A stretch of 21,470 nt of DNA, taken from assembly GCA_002347685.1 (NCBI GenBank), contig DDWS01000037.1:2219-23688 (forward strand), in the 5' to 3' direction. The stretch's first letter is position 1. Every line of letters begins with the position of its first letter. The DNA comes from Syntrophaceae bacterium UBA2280. GTDB taxonomy: Bacteria; Desulfobacterota; Syntrophia; Syntrophales; Smithellaceae. The notes under the pieces were generated by a model that worked only from the letters and a program-made list of their open reading frames with translations, made no database searches and was not told where the DNA came from. This document shows, piece after piece, positions 7,593 through 15,459 of this stretch. The position numbers and the translations under genes were made by a program.

Positions 7593-8276
7593 TTATCTGG
7601 TCTTCTTTTTTTCAGCTTCGCCAACCTCATAGTCTCTCAGGGATCGCGCCATTTGCTGAATGGGTGCGGGAAGGCTATTAACCGGTTTTCCGGTGGACAG
7701 CGCGAGGCAATAGATATGTGCTGCCTTTTCCAGAAGCTCCGCCGCAAGCAGCGCCTTGTCCATGTTCTTTCCCAGGACAATAATCCCGTGGTTCTGGATG
7801 ATATAGGCATTGGCGTTGTTTTTGAGCAGGCCCGCGACATTGGCGGCCAGTTCCGGCGAGCCGGAAAGGGCGTAGGGGGCGACTTCAATCGATTCACCCA
7901 GGGCAAAGGTCACTTCATCCAGAAGGGCGGGAATCGGAAGATTCAGCACGGCAAAAACGCTTCCGTAGATCTGGTGTGTGTGAACCACGGCGTGGACGTC
8001 CGGCCGCTCCCGGTACACCGCGGCATGCAGCCCCGCTTCAACGGAAGGTGCGCGGGTCCCTTCGACGACGGCTCCGGAGAAATCGACAACACAGATATCG
8101 TCGGGCGTTATCTCATGATACTTGACGGAAGATGGCGTGACGGCCATCAGGTCCGCATCCTTTATTCTGACGGAGACATTGCCGCCTGTTCCCCTTTGAG
8201 AACCGAAATAACCATGGTCCGAAAGCCAGAGACTTGCCTCCAGCACTTCTTTTTTGTATGGGTCGTATATTCCCAT
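7593..8276 (-). CDS. Class II aldolase/adducin-family protein (fuculose-phosphate aldolase-like)
   Basis: This is a cytoplasmic zinc enzyme that probably cleaves or decarboxylates a phosphorylated keto-sugar or keto-acid. I chose the ATG at 8276 (227 aa) because GGAGG lies 6 bases upstream. The phosphate-binding GTGGNVSVR (29-37) and TPSS (47-50) are present. So are the catalytic acid E80 and the zinc ligands H99, H101 (VVHTH) and H163 (QNHGI), which match E73, H92, H94 and H155 of E. coli FucA. The family includes L-fuculose-1-phosphate and L-ribulose-5-phosphate enzymes and 3-oxo-tetronate-4-phosphate decarboxylase, which cannot be told apart by eye. It is the last gene of the operon, 49 bases after the kinase-dehydrogenase gene, whose product is probably its substrate. 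Confidence 0.88.
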   Translation of the reverse strand: MGIYDPYKKEVLEASLWLSDHGYFGSQRGTGGNVSVRIKDADLMAVTPSSVKYHEITPDDICVVDFSGAVVEGTRAPSVEAGLHAAVYRERPDVHAVVHTHQIYGSVFAVLNLPIPALLDEVTFALGESIEVAPYALSGSPELAANVAGLLKNNANAYIIQNHGIIVLGKNMDKALLAAELLEKAAHIYCLALSTGKPVNSLPAPIQQMARSLRDYEVGEAEKKKTR

Positions 8277-8325
8277 TATTCCCTCCTGTGAGCTTGTGAT
8301 GGCCTTGAGGCCATCCAAGTATTTT

Positions 8326-10995
8326 CTATGATGTTATGGACGGACGCTTGTTTGCGGCAAGCTCCTCGAGTTTTTTCTGAACCGGATGGGGGCGGGGTGC
8401 CGACCATGAGAAGGTTGTGAGCACTGCCGGATTCAGGATGTATTCCGGCTGCTCTCCGGCCAGAAGCTTTTCGATCTGGTCGAGAGCAACGGCTCCCTGG
8501 TGTGCCGCTATCTCAGCGGTGTTGCCGCCCAGGTGCGGGGTGGCGATCACGTTGGGGTGAGAAACGATCGGGTCGTCCGATCCCGGAGGCTCGGCTGAAA
8601 AAACATCTAAAGCCGCCCCGGCGATCTTTCCCGAATTAAGAGCCCACAGCAGGGCCGTTTCGTCGACAAGAGACCCCCTTGCGGTATTGATGAAGAAGGC
8701 GCCGGGCTTCATCTTCTCGAAGGCGTCGCGATTCATCATGCCCTTTGTCGCTTCAATGGCGGGTGCGTGGATGCTGAGAAAATCACTTTCGGCCAGCAGT
8801 TCATCCAGAGATACTTTTCGGGCATAAAGCAGAGCTCCTGCCCCGGCAGTGATCATCGGATCGTAGAAAAGAACCTTTGCCCCGAAGCGGGAGAGTCTTG
8901 CCGCCACACCGGCCGCGACATTGCCCATTCCCACCAGGCCCACGGTTTTTCTCCAGAGTTCTCTGCCCTGATATTGCAGATAGGCCTCGCCCATCTTGGT
9001 CATGTCTCCCGCTTTGACCTCGCTGCGCTTGAGGAAATCCGAAGAGCCCGGCATCTTGCGGGCCAGCATGATCATAAAGGCAACAGTCAGGTCCGCCACG
9101 GCATCAGCGTTTCTGCCCGGCGTATTGATGACGGGAATGCCGTAGGCGGTGGCCGCCGCAAGATCAACATTGACGGCGTTTCCCCGGCAGGTCACGATGG
9201 CCCGCAGATCGTGCGCGTCTCGGATGGCCGGAAAGTCCACCACGTCCATTTCCGTAACAAAGATCTGCACGCCCGAAAGCGCCGAGGCAAGATCAGCGCC
9301 GCCATCGTAGATTTTCATTTTCGACCGCCACTCAGCATAGTCCGTAGGTCCGATTTGTGAAAATTCATGAATGGCCGCCTGATCCATCGAGGCGGTGATA
9401 AAGGTTTTCGGATGGAACGACGGATCAGCCGCGCGCCCCGCTGCGGGTGACGGTTCAAAAAGTGCGGCGGTCAGGAGATTGCCGATATGGGCGTCGGTCT
9501 CGGCACGTTTGTCCAGAGCCTGACGCCAGCCGGTATAAAGATTCTGGTATTTGGGGGCCGTACTGCCGGGCTGAAGCTCGTCGATCTTTCCGGAGAGGAT
9601 TGCGGCAGCGGAGGCGGGATCGGCAAAGATTCCCGCGCCGACGCCCGCGAGCAGTGCCGCTCCCAGGGAAGTTACTTCGGCATTTTGCGGAACCAGAACC
9701 CTGCATCCCGTCACATCGGCAACGATTCCGTTGAAGAGCGGGCTTTGGGACATGCCGCATGCGACCCGTGCCGTGGCAATCTTTTTGCCGGAGACCTCCT
9801 GGATCTGTTCGAGGTTGGCACGCACGGAAAAAGCAATCCCTTCAACCAGGGCGCGGGCAATGTGCCTGCGGCTTTTCGCTGCGTCGCCCGTGATCATGTG
9901 AGAGAAGGTGAGGTTGCCGATCGGGAATCCCAGAGCCCTGCCGTCGAACACAGCAACGCCGAACGTGGAAAAAATATTGGCTGCGCCCGGGATGGATTTG
10001 GCCGCTTCCGCACAAAGGCCCAGAATGGCATCGGGTGAATCCGGATAGAGCAGACAGGCGAACCAGTCGAGGACGTCTCCGGTCACCATCCCGTTACTCT
10101 CCAGCACAAACCGGCCGGGTATCACATGCTGACCGCTCCAGAGCTTTCCTGAGGGATCCAGAATCAGCTCATCGGTTACCAGCTGCAGGGGCATGGTTGT
10201 TCCGGCGATGACGGCCAAGTCGCCGTCCTGAACTGCGCCCGCGCCCAGAAGCCCGCACTGGGTATCGGCGCCTCCCGTGGCAACGGGGATGCCGGGAACC
10301 AGACCGAGAAGATCGGCTGCCTCGCGGGTGAGCGTGCCAAGGCGGGCGCCGGAATCCATAGGCTCCGGGAAGAGCGATCGGGGCAGGCCGAGGGAATCGA
10401 TAAGATCAAACGCCCATTCGCGGCGCTTCAAATCGAAGAGGAGCGACTCGCCCGCCTGGGAACGTTCGGCCGCCACCCGGCCCGTGAGAATAAAGGCCAG
10501 CCAGTCTGTTGCCGACAGGGCAAGCGATGCGCGGCCAAAAAGATCAGGGGCGTTGTTCTTCATCCAGAGAAGACGTGTGCCGAGAAACAGGGGCGTCGGC
10601 CAATGGCCCGTGACCGCATGAACTTCCGGGCCCCGCTCCATTCCCAGGACAAGCCCCTCGCCGAGCGCGCGGGCGTCGCGATTGGGGGTTGCCAGAAGGA
10701 CGTTGTGTTGATTGTCCAGAACAACCGTCGTATTGCGCATGCCGCTTACGGCGATTCCGGCAATCTGATTTGGCGCGGCTCCCGCCCGGGCCAGGACCTC
10801 GCGGGAGGCCTCGCCGATCTTTTTCAGAATGTTATTGGTATTCAGAGAGAATCCCAGACCGCTGGTGCCGGGTGCGGCGGGATGGATCCAGCTTCGCTTT
10901 GCGGTCTCGATTGCTCCTGTTTCGGGATCGAGCAGCAGGCATCGTCCGGAACCTCCTCCCACGTCAATGGCCATCAGGTATTGTGTCTTCATCAT
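8326..10995 (-). CDS. FGGY-family carbohydrate kinase fused to a D-isomer-specific 2-hydroxyacid dehydrogenase
   Basis: One 889-residue polypeptide carries two enzymes. Residues 5-500 are an FGGY sugar kinase: N-terminal ATPase loop AIDVGGGSGRC (9-19), catalytic Asp in GGADTQCG (D244), phosphate loop AGTTMPLQ (264-271) and the late family motif with CGMSQSP and TSLGAALLAG (413-451). Residues 555-860 are a D-2-hydroxyacid dehydrogenase: NAD loop GMGNVAAG (689-696) and the catalytic triad R773 (TARGSLVDE), E802 (FSAEPP) and H821 (TPHLGG). Both halves look intact, joined by about 50 residues without a stop or frameshift. AAGGAG lies 6 bases before the ATG at 10995. HAD is upstream by 47 bases and the aldolase is downstream. 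Known for the families: kinases of this type phosphorylate ketoses, polyols or related sugars. The substrate is unknown. Confidence 0.9.
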   Translation of the reverse strand: MMKTQYLMAIDVGGGSGRCLLLDPETGAIETAKRSWIHPAAPGTSGLGFSLNTNNILKKIGEASREVLARAGAAPNQIAGIAVSGMRNTTVVLDNQHNVLLATPNRDARALGEGLVLGMERGPEVHAVTGHWPTPLFLGTRLLWMKNNAPDLFGRASLALSATDWLAFILTGRVAAERSQAGESLLFDLKRREWAFDLIDSLGLPRSLFPEPMDSGARLGTLTREAADLLGLVPGIPVATGGADTQCGLLGAGAVQDGDLAVIAGTTMPLQLVTDELILDPSGKLWSGQHVIPGRFVLESNGMVTGDVLDWFACLLYPDSPDAILGLCAEAAKSIPGAANIFSTFGVAVFDGRALGFPIGNLTFSHMITGDAAKSRRHIARALVEGIAFSVRANLEQIQEVSGKKIATARVACGMSQSPLFNGIVADVTGCRVLVPQNAEVTSLGAALLAGVGAGIFADPASAAAILSGKIDELQPGSTAPKYQNLYTGWRQALDKRAETDAHIGNLLTAALFEPSPAAGRAADPSFHPKTFITASMDQAAIHEFSQIGPTDYAEWRSKMKIYDGGADLASALSGVQIFVTEMDVVDFPAIRDAHDLRAIVTCRGNAVNVDLAAATAYGIPVINTPGRNADAVADLTVAFMIMLARKMPGSSDFLKRSEVKAGDMTKMGEAYLQYQGRELWRKTVGLVGMGNVAAGVAARLSRFGAKVLFYDPMITAGAGALLYARKVSLDELLAESDFLSIHAPAIEATKGMMNRDAFEKMKPGAFFINTARGSLVDETALLWALNSGKIAGAALDVFSAEPPGSDDPIVSHPNVIATPHLGGNTAEIAAHQGAVALDQIEKLLAGEQPEYILNPAVLTTFSWSAPRPHPVQKKLEELAANKRPSITS

Positions 10996-11042
10996 TTCGC
11001 GCTCCTTCTTTTATCTGTCTTGGTGAAAAAATGTTCATAACA

Positions 11043-11873
11043 TCAGACTGCTTTACGCCGCCCGTTCTTCATCCAGTTGATTAAATCCGCATAAGGGCCC
11101 CGTGCGTCGAGCCGTTTGTCGGAGATGAGATTTCGGATCGATTTTTTCGATAGAGCAGTTTCCACCAGAAATGTCAGAATGCCGATATCATGGGCGGGAA
11201 GGTCCTCATCCGTATTGCCGATCATCAGGCAGCGCTCCGGCGTCAGGGACAGGCGCATTAATAATCTGTCGTAGAATTCCAGGCCGGGTTTGCATCGATT
11301 CATATTTTGAGAATGGGTCATGAACAGGAAATTGTCGGGCATCAGTCCGGCCCACTTCAGCCGGCACAGGACCGTTGTCATCGGAAAGACGGGATTGGTG
11401 ACGAGCACAAGCCGGTAGCCCAGTTCATTCGCCAGATGGACGGCCTCTCTCGCGCCGGGCACCGGCCTGAAAAAAGGTTGGAGAGGCTGAAAATCCTGTT
11501 CAATCAGTTCGGCTGTCAATGCGTCGATTGCCTGCGGTGTGGTCCGTCCGAACCGGGCCATGTTTTCGATGAACACATCGTAGTTCAAACGCTCGGTGTG
11601 ATTGTCCAAGATGGCGCGAATGGATTTCCGGAAGGAAATAAAGAAAGATACAGGACTGAAGTAGGGTTTGAAGCGCCTGACGGCACGAAAGTAAAAAATA
11701 ATCTCGGCACGCCTGTTCATATCGATGATGGTTCCATCAAGATCGAACAGCAGGGTGTCAATTTTTTCGGCCGGTAATCCGGAAATATTTTTGATTTCCA
11801 TCCCCTGTAAAAACTCCGGATGTTCTGTTTTTATTCGGTATGAACAAATCCCGGAAACGCTTTCCGATGGCAT
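11043..11873 (-). CDS. HAD-superfamily phosphatase (phosphoglycolate phosphatase-like)
   Basis: This is a cytoplasmic phosphohydrolase and the first gene of the kinase-aldolase operon. All four HAD motifs are present: DLDGT (44-48), the Thr of VTNP (T159), the Lys of CKPGLEFY (K195) and GNTDEDLPA (219-227). A helical cap of about 110 residues after motif I marks the class with an inserted C1 cap, as in phosphoglycolate phosphatases. The start is uncertain. The ATG at 11873 has no clear ribosome binding site, and the ATG at 11801 (MEIKNISG) would give a more typical N-terminus but also lacks good spacing. A plausible role is removing phosphate from a pathway intermediate or a dead-end side product such as phosphoglycolate; this is inferred from context only. 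Confidence 0.82.
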   Translation of the reverse strand: MPSESVSGICSYRIKTEHPEFLQGMEIKNISGLPAEKIDTLLFDLDGTIIDMNRRAEIIFYFRAVRRFKPYFSPVSFFISFRKSIRAILDNHTERLNYDVFIENMARFGRTTPQAIDALTAELIEQDFQPLQPFFRPVPGAREAVHLANELGYRLVLVTNPVFPMTTVLCRLKWAGLMPDNFLFMTHSQNMNRCKPGLEFYDRLLMRLSLTPERCLMIGNTDEDLPAHDIGILTFLVETALSKKSIRNLISDKRLDARGPYADLINWMKNGRRKAV

Positions 11874-12020
11874 GGTGTGAGCATTATCGGGTCAACCTTT
11901 TACTGCGAAACGCGCCGATCTTTCGGTGTGCTCTTTCTTCTCCGGGGTTTTGATTACCAGGTCTCCGAACATGTGACCTGTGTCCGGTAACGGCACTTCT
12001 GTCCGGCTGTTTACGGAATA

Positions 12021-12049
12021 AAAGTAACACCGTTGACCTTATAAGTCAA
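12021..12049 (-). promoter_or_regulatory. Promoter and candidate TetR operator for the HAD/kinase/aldolase operon
   Basis: On the minus strand a -35 TTGACT (12049-12044) and, after 17 bases, a -10 TACTTT (12026-12021; 3/6 but with the key T, A and final T) lie upstream of the HAD gene. The interrupted palindrome TTGAC-N7-GTCAA (12033-12049) covers the -35 and the start of the spacer. It sits directly behind the TetR gene, the usual place for a TetR-family operator controlling the next transcription unit. Binding by this TetR is an inference. Confidence 0.55.
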
Positions 12050-12055
12050 GCAGAC

Positions 12056-12703
12056 CTACCGGGATCTTTGTTTCGTTTTAAAAGGTCTCATCACCTCCCG
12101 CAGAATCCTGTCCATCACCTCTTGAAGGTCTCCTACTTCGAGCGTAACCCGGCTGATATAGAGCGACACCATGCCGTGGAGCGTACTCCAGATATGCAGA
12201 AGACGAAATGGAATCTCATCGGGCCGGATGCTTCCATTATAGGCTGCGACCTCCTTTAGAATCGTTGCTCCGATGTGCGGCAGTTGCAGCCCCATCTTGT
12301 TTTGCCGGTCGGCGATGGCTTCCATTTTTGTACCCGTGTAATCGGAATACTTGGGGGTGTTCATGATAAACATAATATTGTAATAATGCTTGTTCTCGAT
12401 TCCCCATCGGACATAGGCGCGTAAGACGGCCTCCAATTTTTTCAGCGGGTTTTTGGAAGATGCATAGGCGGTTTGGAATTCGCCGGTGAGCGCCTCGAAT
12501 CCCCTGATCAGGGCCATCAGATAGATTTCGTCTTTGTTGGAATAGTAATTGTAAATGGTTTTGGCCGAAAACCCAAGACGCGAGGCTAGCTTGCGCATGC
12601 TCAGGTCATCATAGCCGTACTGGTTGATAATGGCCAGGGCCTCCTTGAGGATGGACTCCCTTACAGTCTCGATAACCTTGGGTGAAGCTGGAGGTTTTGA
12701 CAT
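12056..12703 (-). CDS. TetR/AcrR-family transcriptional regulator with a WHG-type C-terminal domain
   Basis: This is a DNA-binding dimeric regulator. In the 215-residue protein, residues 12-60 form the TetR helix-turn-helix (ILKEALAIINQYGYDDLSMR, then GFSAKTIYNYYSNKDEI). The remainder is a helical ligand-binding domain with the late Trp-His-Gly pattern (LLHIWSTLHGMVSLYISR, about 168-185) of the WHG/TetR_C_33 group. AGGAG lies 5 bases before the ATG. The gene is transcribed in the same direction as the catabolic operon that follows, and the palindrome at 12033-12049 lies between them. Control of that operon, perhaps with a pathway intermediate as ligand, is the natural inference. I saw no second copy of the palindrome in front of the TetR gene itself, so autoregulation is not evident. 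Confidence 0.92.
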   Translation of the reverse strand: MSKPPASPKVIETVRESILKEALAIINQYGYDDLSMRKLASRLGFSAKTIYNYYSNKDEIYLMALIRGFEALTGEFQTAYASSKNPLKKLEAVLRAYVRWGIENKHYYNIMFIMNTPKYSDYTGTKMEAIADRQNKMGLQLPHIGATILKEVAAYNGSIRPDEIPFRLLHIWSTLHGMVSLYISRVTLEVGDLQEVMDRILREVMRPFKTKQRSR

Positions 12704-12806
12704 GGTATCTCCTTGTAGATTAAATCAAAATCAATCAGGCCTCGCATCTTTCTCAAAATATGATCGTCAGGTATCCTTTCTTCAAGATTGATCGGGGCGG
12801 GCAATG

Positions 12807-12827
12807 GGGACATCCTATAATGTTCCC
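12807..12827. repeat. Dispersed palindromic repeat, copy 1
   Basis: The 21 bases GGGACAT-CCTATA-ATGTTCCC are identical to 17978-17998, 5 kb away. GGGA pairs with TCCC and CAT with ATG, with one bulged T, around the loop CCTATA. An intergenic hairpin in exact copies fits a REP-like element mobilised in trans by a RAYT (IS200-type) transposase. No such gene is present here. Confidence 0.7.
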
Positions 12828-13152
12828 GTCAAGAGAAAAATATAATCTTAAAAGAGCAAAAATATTGGCAATGTAGATTTTACATATCTTTCAAACGCAC
12901 GCGTGTGCATGACGGTACAGGCGTACGGGTATTCTTTCTGTGGTGCTCATCTTTTTGTTGGACCTTGAATCTCATCGCTATCAGTATCCGGCATTTGCCG
13001 CTTGCGGCAAAGCCCATCATCCCTTATCCAGATTTTAAAGACAGTGAGCGGCTCTATATTGTCCCTCCCGAGTCAGTTTGCCTCAACGCCCTTAATCGGG
13101 CTCGCTTCAGAGAATTGGTTTTTTGGCTCTTCTGACTTTTTAGTACAGAAGA

Positions 13153-13445
13153 ATGGGGATAAGGTCCAGTAATATATTTAGAAACGCTCTTCGAAAATTG
13201 ACACAGTCGCAAATGATAGAAATATGCATCATTCATGGCAGAACATTGAGCGCTATTTTCGTTTGTTTGGCCGGTATTGGCTGTGGCGGCTATTTGTTTG
13301 GTGAGGTCTTTCCCGAAACGTGTTGAGAGGATCATTTACGGGCGAGCCTATTTACCCGGTTTGGTTGTATGTTGCGAGAGGTATGGCGCTTGCGGCATTA
13401 TGCGCCTCCACCATCGCCTTGATGCTGTGGCTCACTTTTTCCTGA
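13153..13445 (+). pseudogene. Possible small two-helix membrane protein, frameshifted
   Basis: From the ATG at 13153 a 57-residue frame runs to a TGA at 13324-13326 and contains a hydrophobic stretch (LSAIFVCLAGIGCGGYLFG). In the next frame, from the GTG at 13320, a 41-residue frame continues with another hydrophobic stretch (ARGMALAALCASTIALMLWL) to the stop at 13443-13445. Joined, they would make a roughly 97-residue protein with two membrane segments, so either a single-base frameshift split one gene or two overlapping small genes are coupled. There is only a weak ribosome binding site (AGAAG close to the ATG), and I do not recognise the family. Chance open frames remain quite possible. 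Confidence 0.25.
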
Positions 13446-13451
13446 TTACTG

Positions 13452-13475
13452 GGGGACAGTGGGGAAACCGTCCCC
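13452..13475. repeat. GGGGAC...GTCCCC palindromic element
   Basis: GGGGAC (13452-13457) and GTCCCC (13470-13475) are inverted around 12 bases. A further GACGTCCCC follows at 13490-13498. It belongs to the same style of G-rich palindromes seen at 7096, 7525, 12807, 17978 and 19117. Confidence 0.45.
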
Positions 13476-13507
13476 GTTTATTCTGAGAGACGTCCCCTGA
13501 TATTCTC

Positions 13508-13536
13508 TTGACCGATGCGGGGAGAAGTTTTAAATA
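13508..13536 (+). promoter_or_regulatory. Candidate promoter of the diguanylate cyclase gene
   Basis: TTGACC (13508-13513), a 17-base spacer and TAAATA (13531-13536) make a moderate sigma-70-like promoter. The predicted transcription start is near 13543, only a few bases before the ATG at 13547. This would give a nearly leaderless mRNA and would explain the missing ribosome binding site. Confidence 0.35.
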
Positions 13537-13546
13537 CCTTTCAATT

Positions 13547-15301
13547 ATGAAAAATAAATCGTACGCCATTATTGCAATCTTCTTCAATATCGTTCTCATC
13601 GGGATATCCGGCTGCCTGACGCTTTCAGCAGCAAATCCCGCATCTGCGAACATACGGCTCGATGACCGGTTTTCAAAAATCTCTTTGGGTCAGTACACGG
13701 AGATTCTTGAAGATCCGCAAGGCCTTTTAACGATCAATGAGGTTACAATGGAACCCTCAACGACCAGATTCAGACCGAATGCAAGTGCCAACATCAGTCT
13801 CGGCATGACACGTTCGACCTATTGGCTTAGATTCCGTTTAGCCGGTGACATTGACCTGTCCGAAAACCTGATTCTACTATGTAATAGCGCTACTCTCAAA
13901 GAGGTGTCATTGTACCTTCCGGTTAAGAATAATAATCGTATTGAATACAGAGAAATGTCCGGCGGCTGGAATATGAAAGGACCGAAACAGGACGCTGGTT
14001 TCATGATGCCGGCTTTTACTATGTCGCGATCCAGTGATTACTCCCAATATATCTATGTTCGCGTCAAAACGCCATATACCATGTCTTTTCAAATGCAATT
14101 ATACGACATGCAGTCTTTTCAGCATCAAAGCTGGTTCTTAATTATGCTGGTATTCGCATGCCTGGGCATTATTTTAGCCATGACTCTTTATAATACTAGT
14201 TTGAGCATCTTTCTAAAGGATCGTCACTATCTCATTTATGTTCTCTATATGTTTTTCCAGATGATTTATCAAATCACTCTGACTGGCACCGGACGTATAT
14301 TAAATGTTAACGCAGGTAATTGGTTGCTCAACAATCTCGTCCAATCGGGCAGCATCATGGTTTTCATGGCGGCCCTTTTTGCCCGGGAGTTTAATTTCAC
14401 CAAACAAAACGCTCCCGCCCATTACTGGCTGTTGAACACCATCATGGCCGCTGCATGCACAACTGCAATACTCGCCTGGGCAGGATTCTCTTTTTATGCA
14501 AATACGCTCATTCACATTATTGCCCTCCTTTTAACCATTCTGGTGCTCTCCACCGGCATCACGGTTGCCCTGAAAGGGTACAGGCCGGCTTTCTTTTTCA
14601 TTATTGGCTGGTCGATCATGGCCTTTGGCGCCGCAATTTTCCTCTTGAGGGGCATGGGCTGGCTTCCCGCGAATGCAATCACTTTCTATGCCATGCTGAT
14701 CGCAGGGGCCCTGGAATCCATCCTTTTGTCAATGGCCCTGGCACATCGAATCCGCATATTGCAGGATGAAAGAGATTTACTGCAATCCGAAACAATCATA
14801 TTGTCAAGTGAGGCTACCATTGATAAGTTGAGTGGCTTGTATAACCGGCGCTATTATGACCGTCTCCTGCCCCGGCAGATCGAAAAATCCCACTTTATGG
14901 CGCAGCCTTTAACCCTGTTGGTCATCGACATTGATGACATGAAAAAATATAATGACACTCATGGACATCAGGAAGGCGACCGCCTTATTACATCTGTCGG
15001 ACAGACTATTCTATCATCCATCCGAACGAATGATTGGGCTTGTCGCTATGGCGGGGAAGAATTTGTTGTGATCATGCCCGGCACAGATATCAATGACGGC
15101 AGGATGGTGGCCATGAGGATATCAAACACCTTCAAAGCATTACGCTTTAAGCCCAAAGTAGATCTCGAGATACCTTGGACCATCAGTATAGGCATATCGC
15201 AGATGACTCCCAATGAGACAGCGTCTTCCTTGTTTAAACGCGCAGATGAAGCGCTCTATGAAGCAAAAACCAGAGGGAAAGACCGGATTGTAACCGCCTG
15301 A
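13547..15301 (+). CDS. Membrane diguanylate cyclase with 7TMR-DISM sensor module
   Basis: This protein makes the second messenger cyclic di-GMP in response to an extracytoplasmic signal. I prefer the ATG at 13547 (584 aa), which begins a signal peptide; the TTG at 13508 only adds a hydrophilic tail. Residues 1-35 are a signal peptide, possibly of lipoprotein type (ISGC, Cys23). Residues 40-190 form the periplasmic 7TMR-DISM extracellular domain (TYWLRF, SLYLP). Residues 196-400 contain seven membrane segments, and residues 424-580 the GGDEF domain. The active-site motif is GGEEF (502-506), with the inhibitory RxxD (RTND, 493-496) five residues upstream, so the enzyme should be active and product-inhibited. 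The carbohydrate-like sensor fold suggests a sugar or cell-wall ligand. The gene stands alone and converges with the lipoprotein gene at 15460. Confidence 0.93.
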   Translation: MKNKSYAIIAIFFNIVLIGISGCLTLSAANPASANIRLDDRFSKISLGQYTEILEDPQGLLTINEVTMEPSTTRFRPNASANISLGMTRSTYWLRFRLAGDIDLSENLILLCNSATLKEVSLYLPVKNNNRIEYREMSGGWNMKGPKQDAGFMMPAFTMSRSSDYSQYIYVRVKTPYTMSFQMQLYDMQSFQHQSWFLIMLVFACLGIILAMTLYNTSLSIFLKDRHYLIYVLYMFFQMIYQITLTGTGRILNVNAGNWLLNNLVQSGSIMVFMAALFAREFNFTKQNAPAHYWLLNTIMAAACTTAILAWAGFSFYANTLIHIIALLLTILVLSTGITVALKGYRPAFFFIIGWSIMAFGAAIFLLRGMGWLPANAITFYAMLIAGALESILLSMALAHRIRILQDERDLLQSETIILSSEATIDKLSGLYNRRYYDRLLPRQIEKSHFMAQPLTLLVIDIDDMKKYNDTHGHQEGDRLITSVGQTILSSIRTNDWACRYGGEEFVVIMPGTDINDGRMVAMRISNTFKALRFKPKVDLEIPWTISIGISQMTPNETASSLFKRADEALYEAKTRGKDRIVTA

Positions 15302-15459
15302 ACATGATTGATATGGGGGTGACTTCCACAGGGTCTTGCAGGGATGACATAGGGGCAGATCTGTATGTATTGGCGTAACTTCACAACTTAAGGGCGTGCC
15401 GCTTGGTGGCCAGATTGATCTTCTGCCTATTGTTTTTTGTGAGCAGGACAAAGCTACTC

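Larger units (their letters stand above)
12704..13546. other. Gene-poor interval with palindromes
   Basis: This stretch of about 840 bases holds no gene that I can support with a good start and a recognised product. It contains the palindrome at 12807-12827 shared with 17978-17998, a hairpin at 12994-13011 (TTTGCCG, loop CTTG, CGGCAAA), a possible frameshifted membrane protein at 13153-13445 and a GGGGAC...GTCCCC element at 13452-13475. The 76-residue frame at 12905 starts at GTG without a ribosome binding site and spans a hairpin, so I do not call it. Confidence 0.5.

Noticed and set aside
7329..8291. Long plus-strand open frame of 320 codons
   Set aside because: It lies antisense to the class II aldolase, whose catalytic residues are all intact, and crosses the acyltransferase remnant and an inverted repeat arm. 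Its product has no recognisable motif.
9487..10038. Plus-strand frame of 183 codons
   Set aside because: It is a shadow of the kinase domain on the other strand, caused by the GC-rich codon pattern.
12905..13135. Plus-strand frame of 76 codons
   Set aside because: It has a GTG start without a ribosome binding site, contains the hairpin at 12994-13011 and resembles no protein I know.
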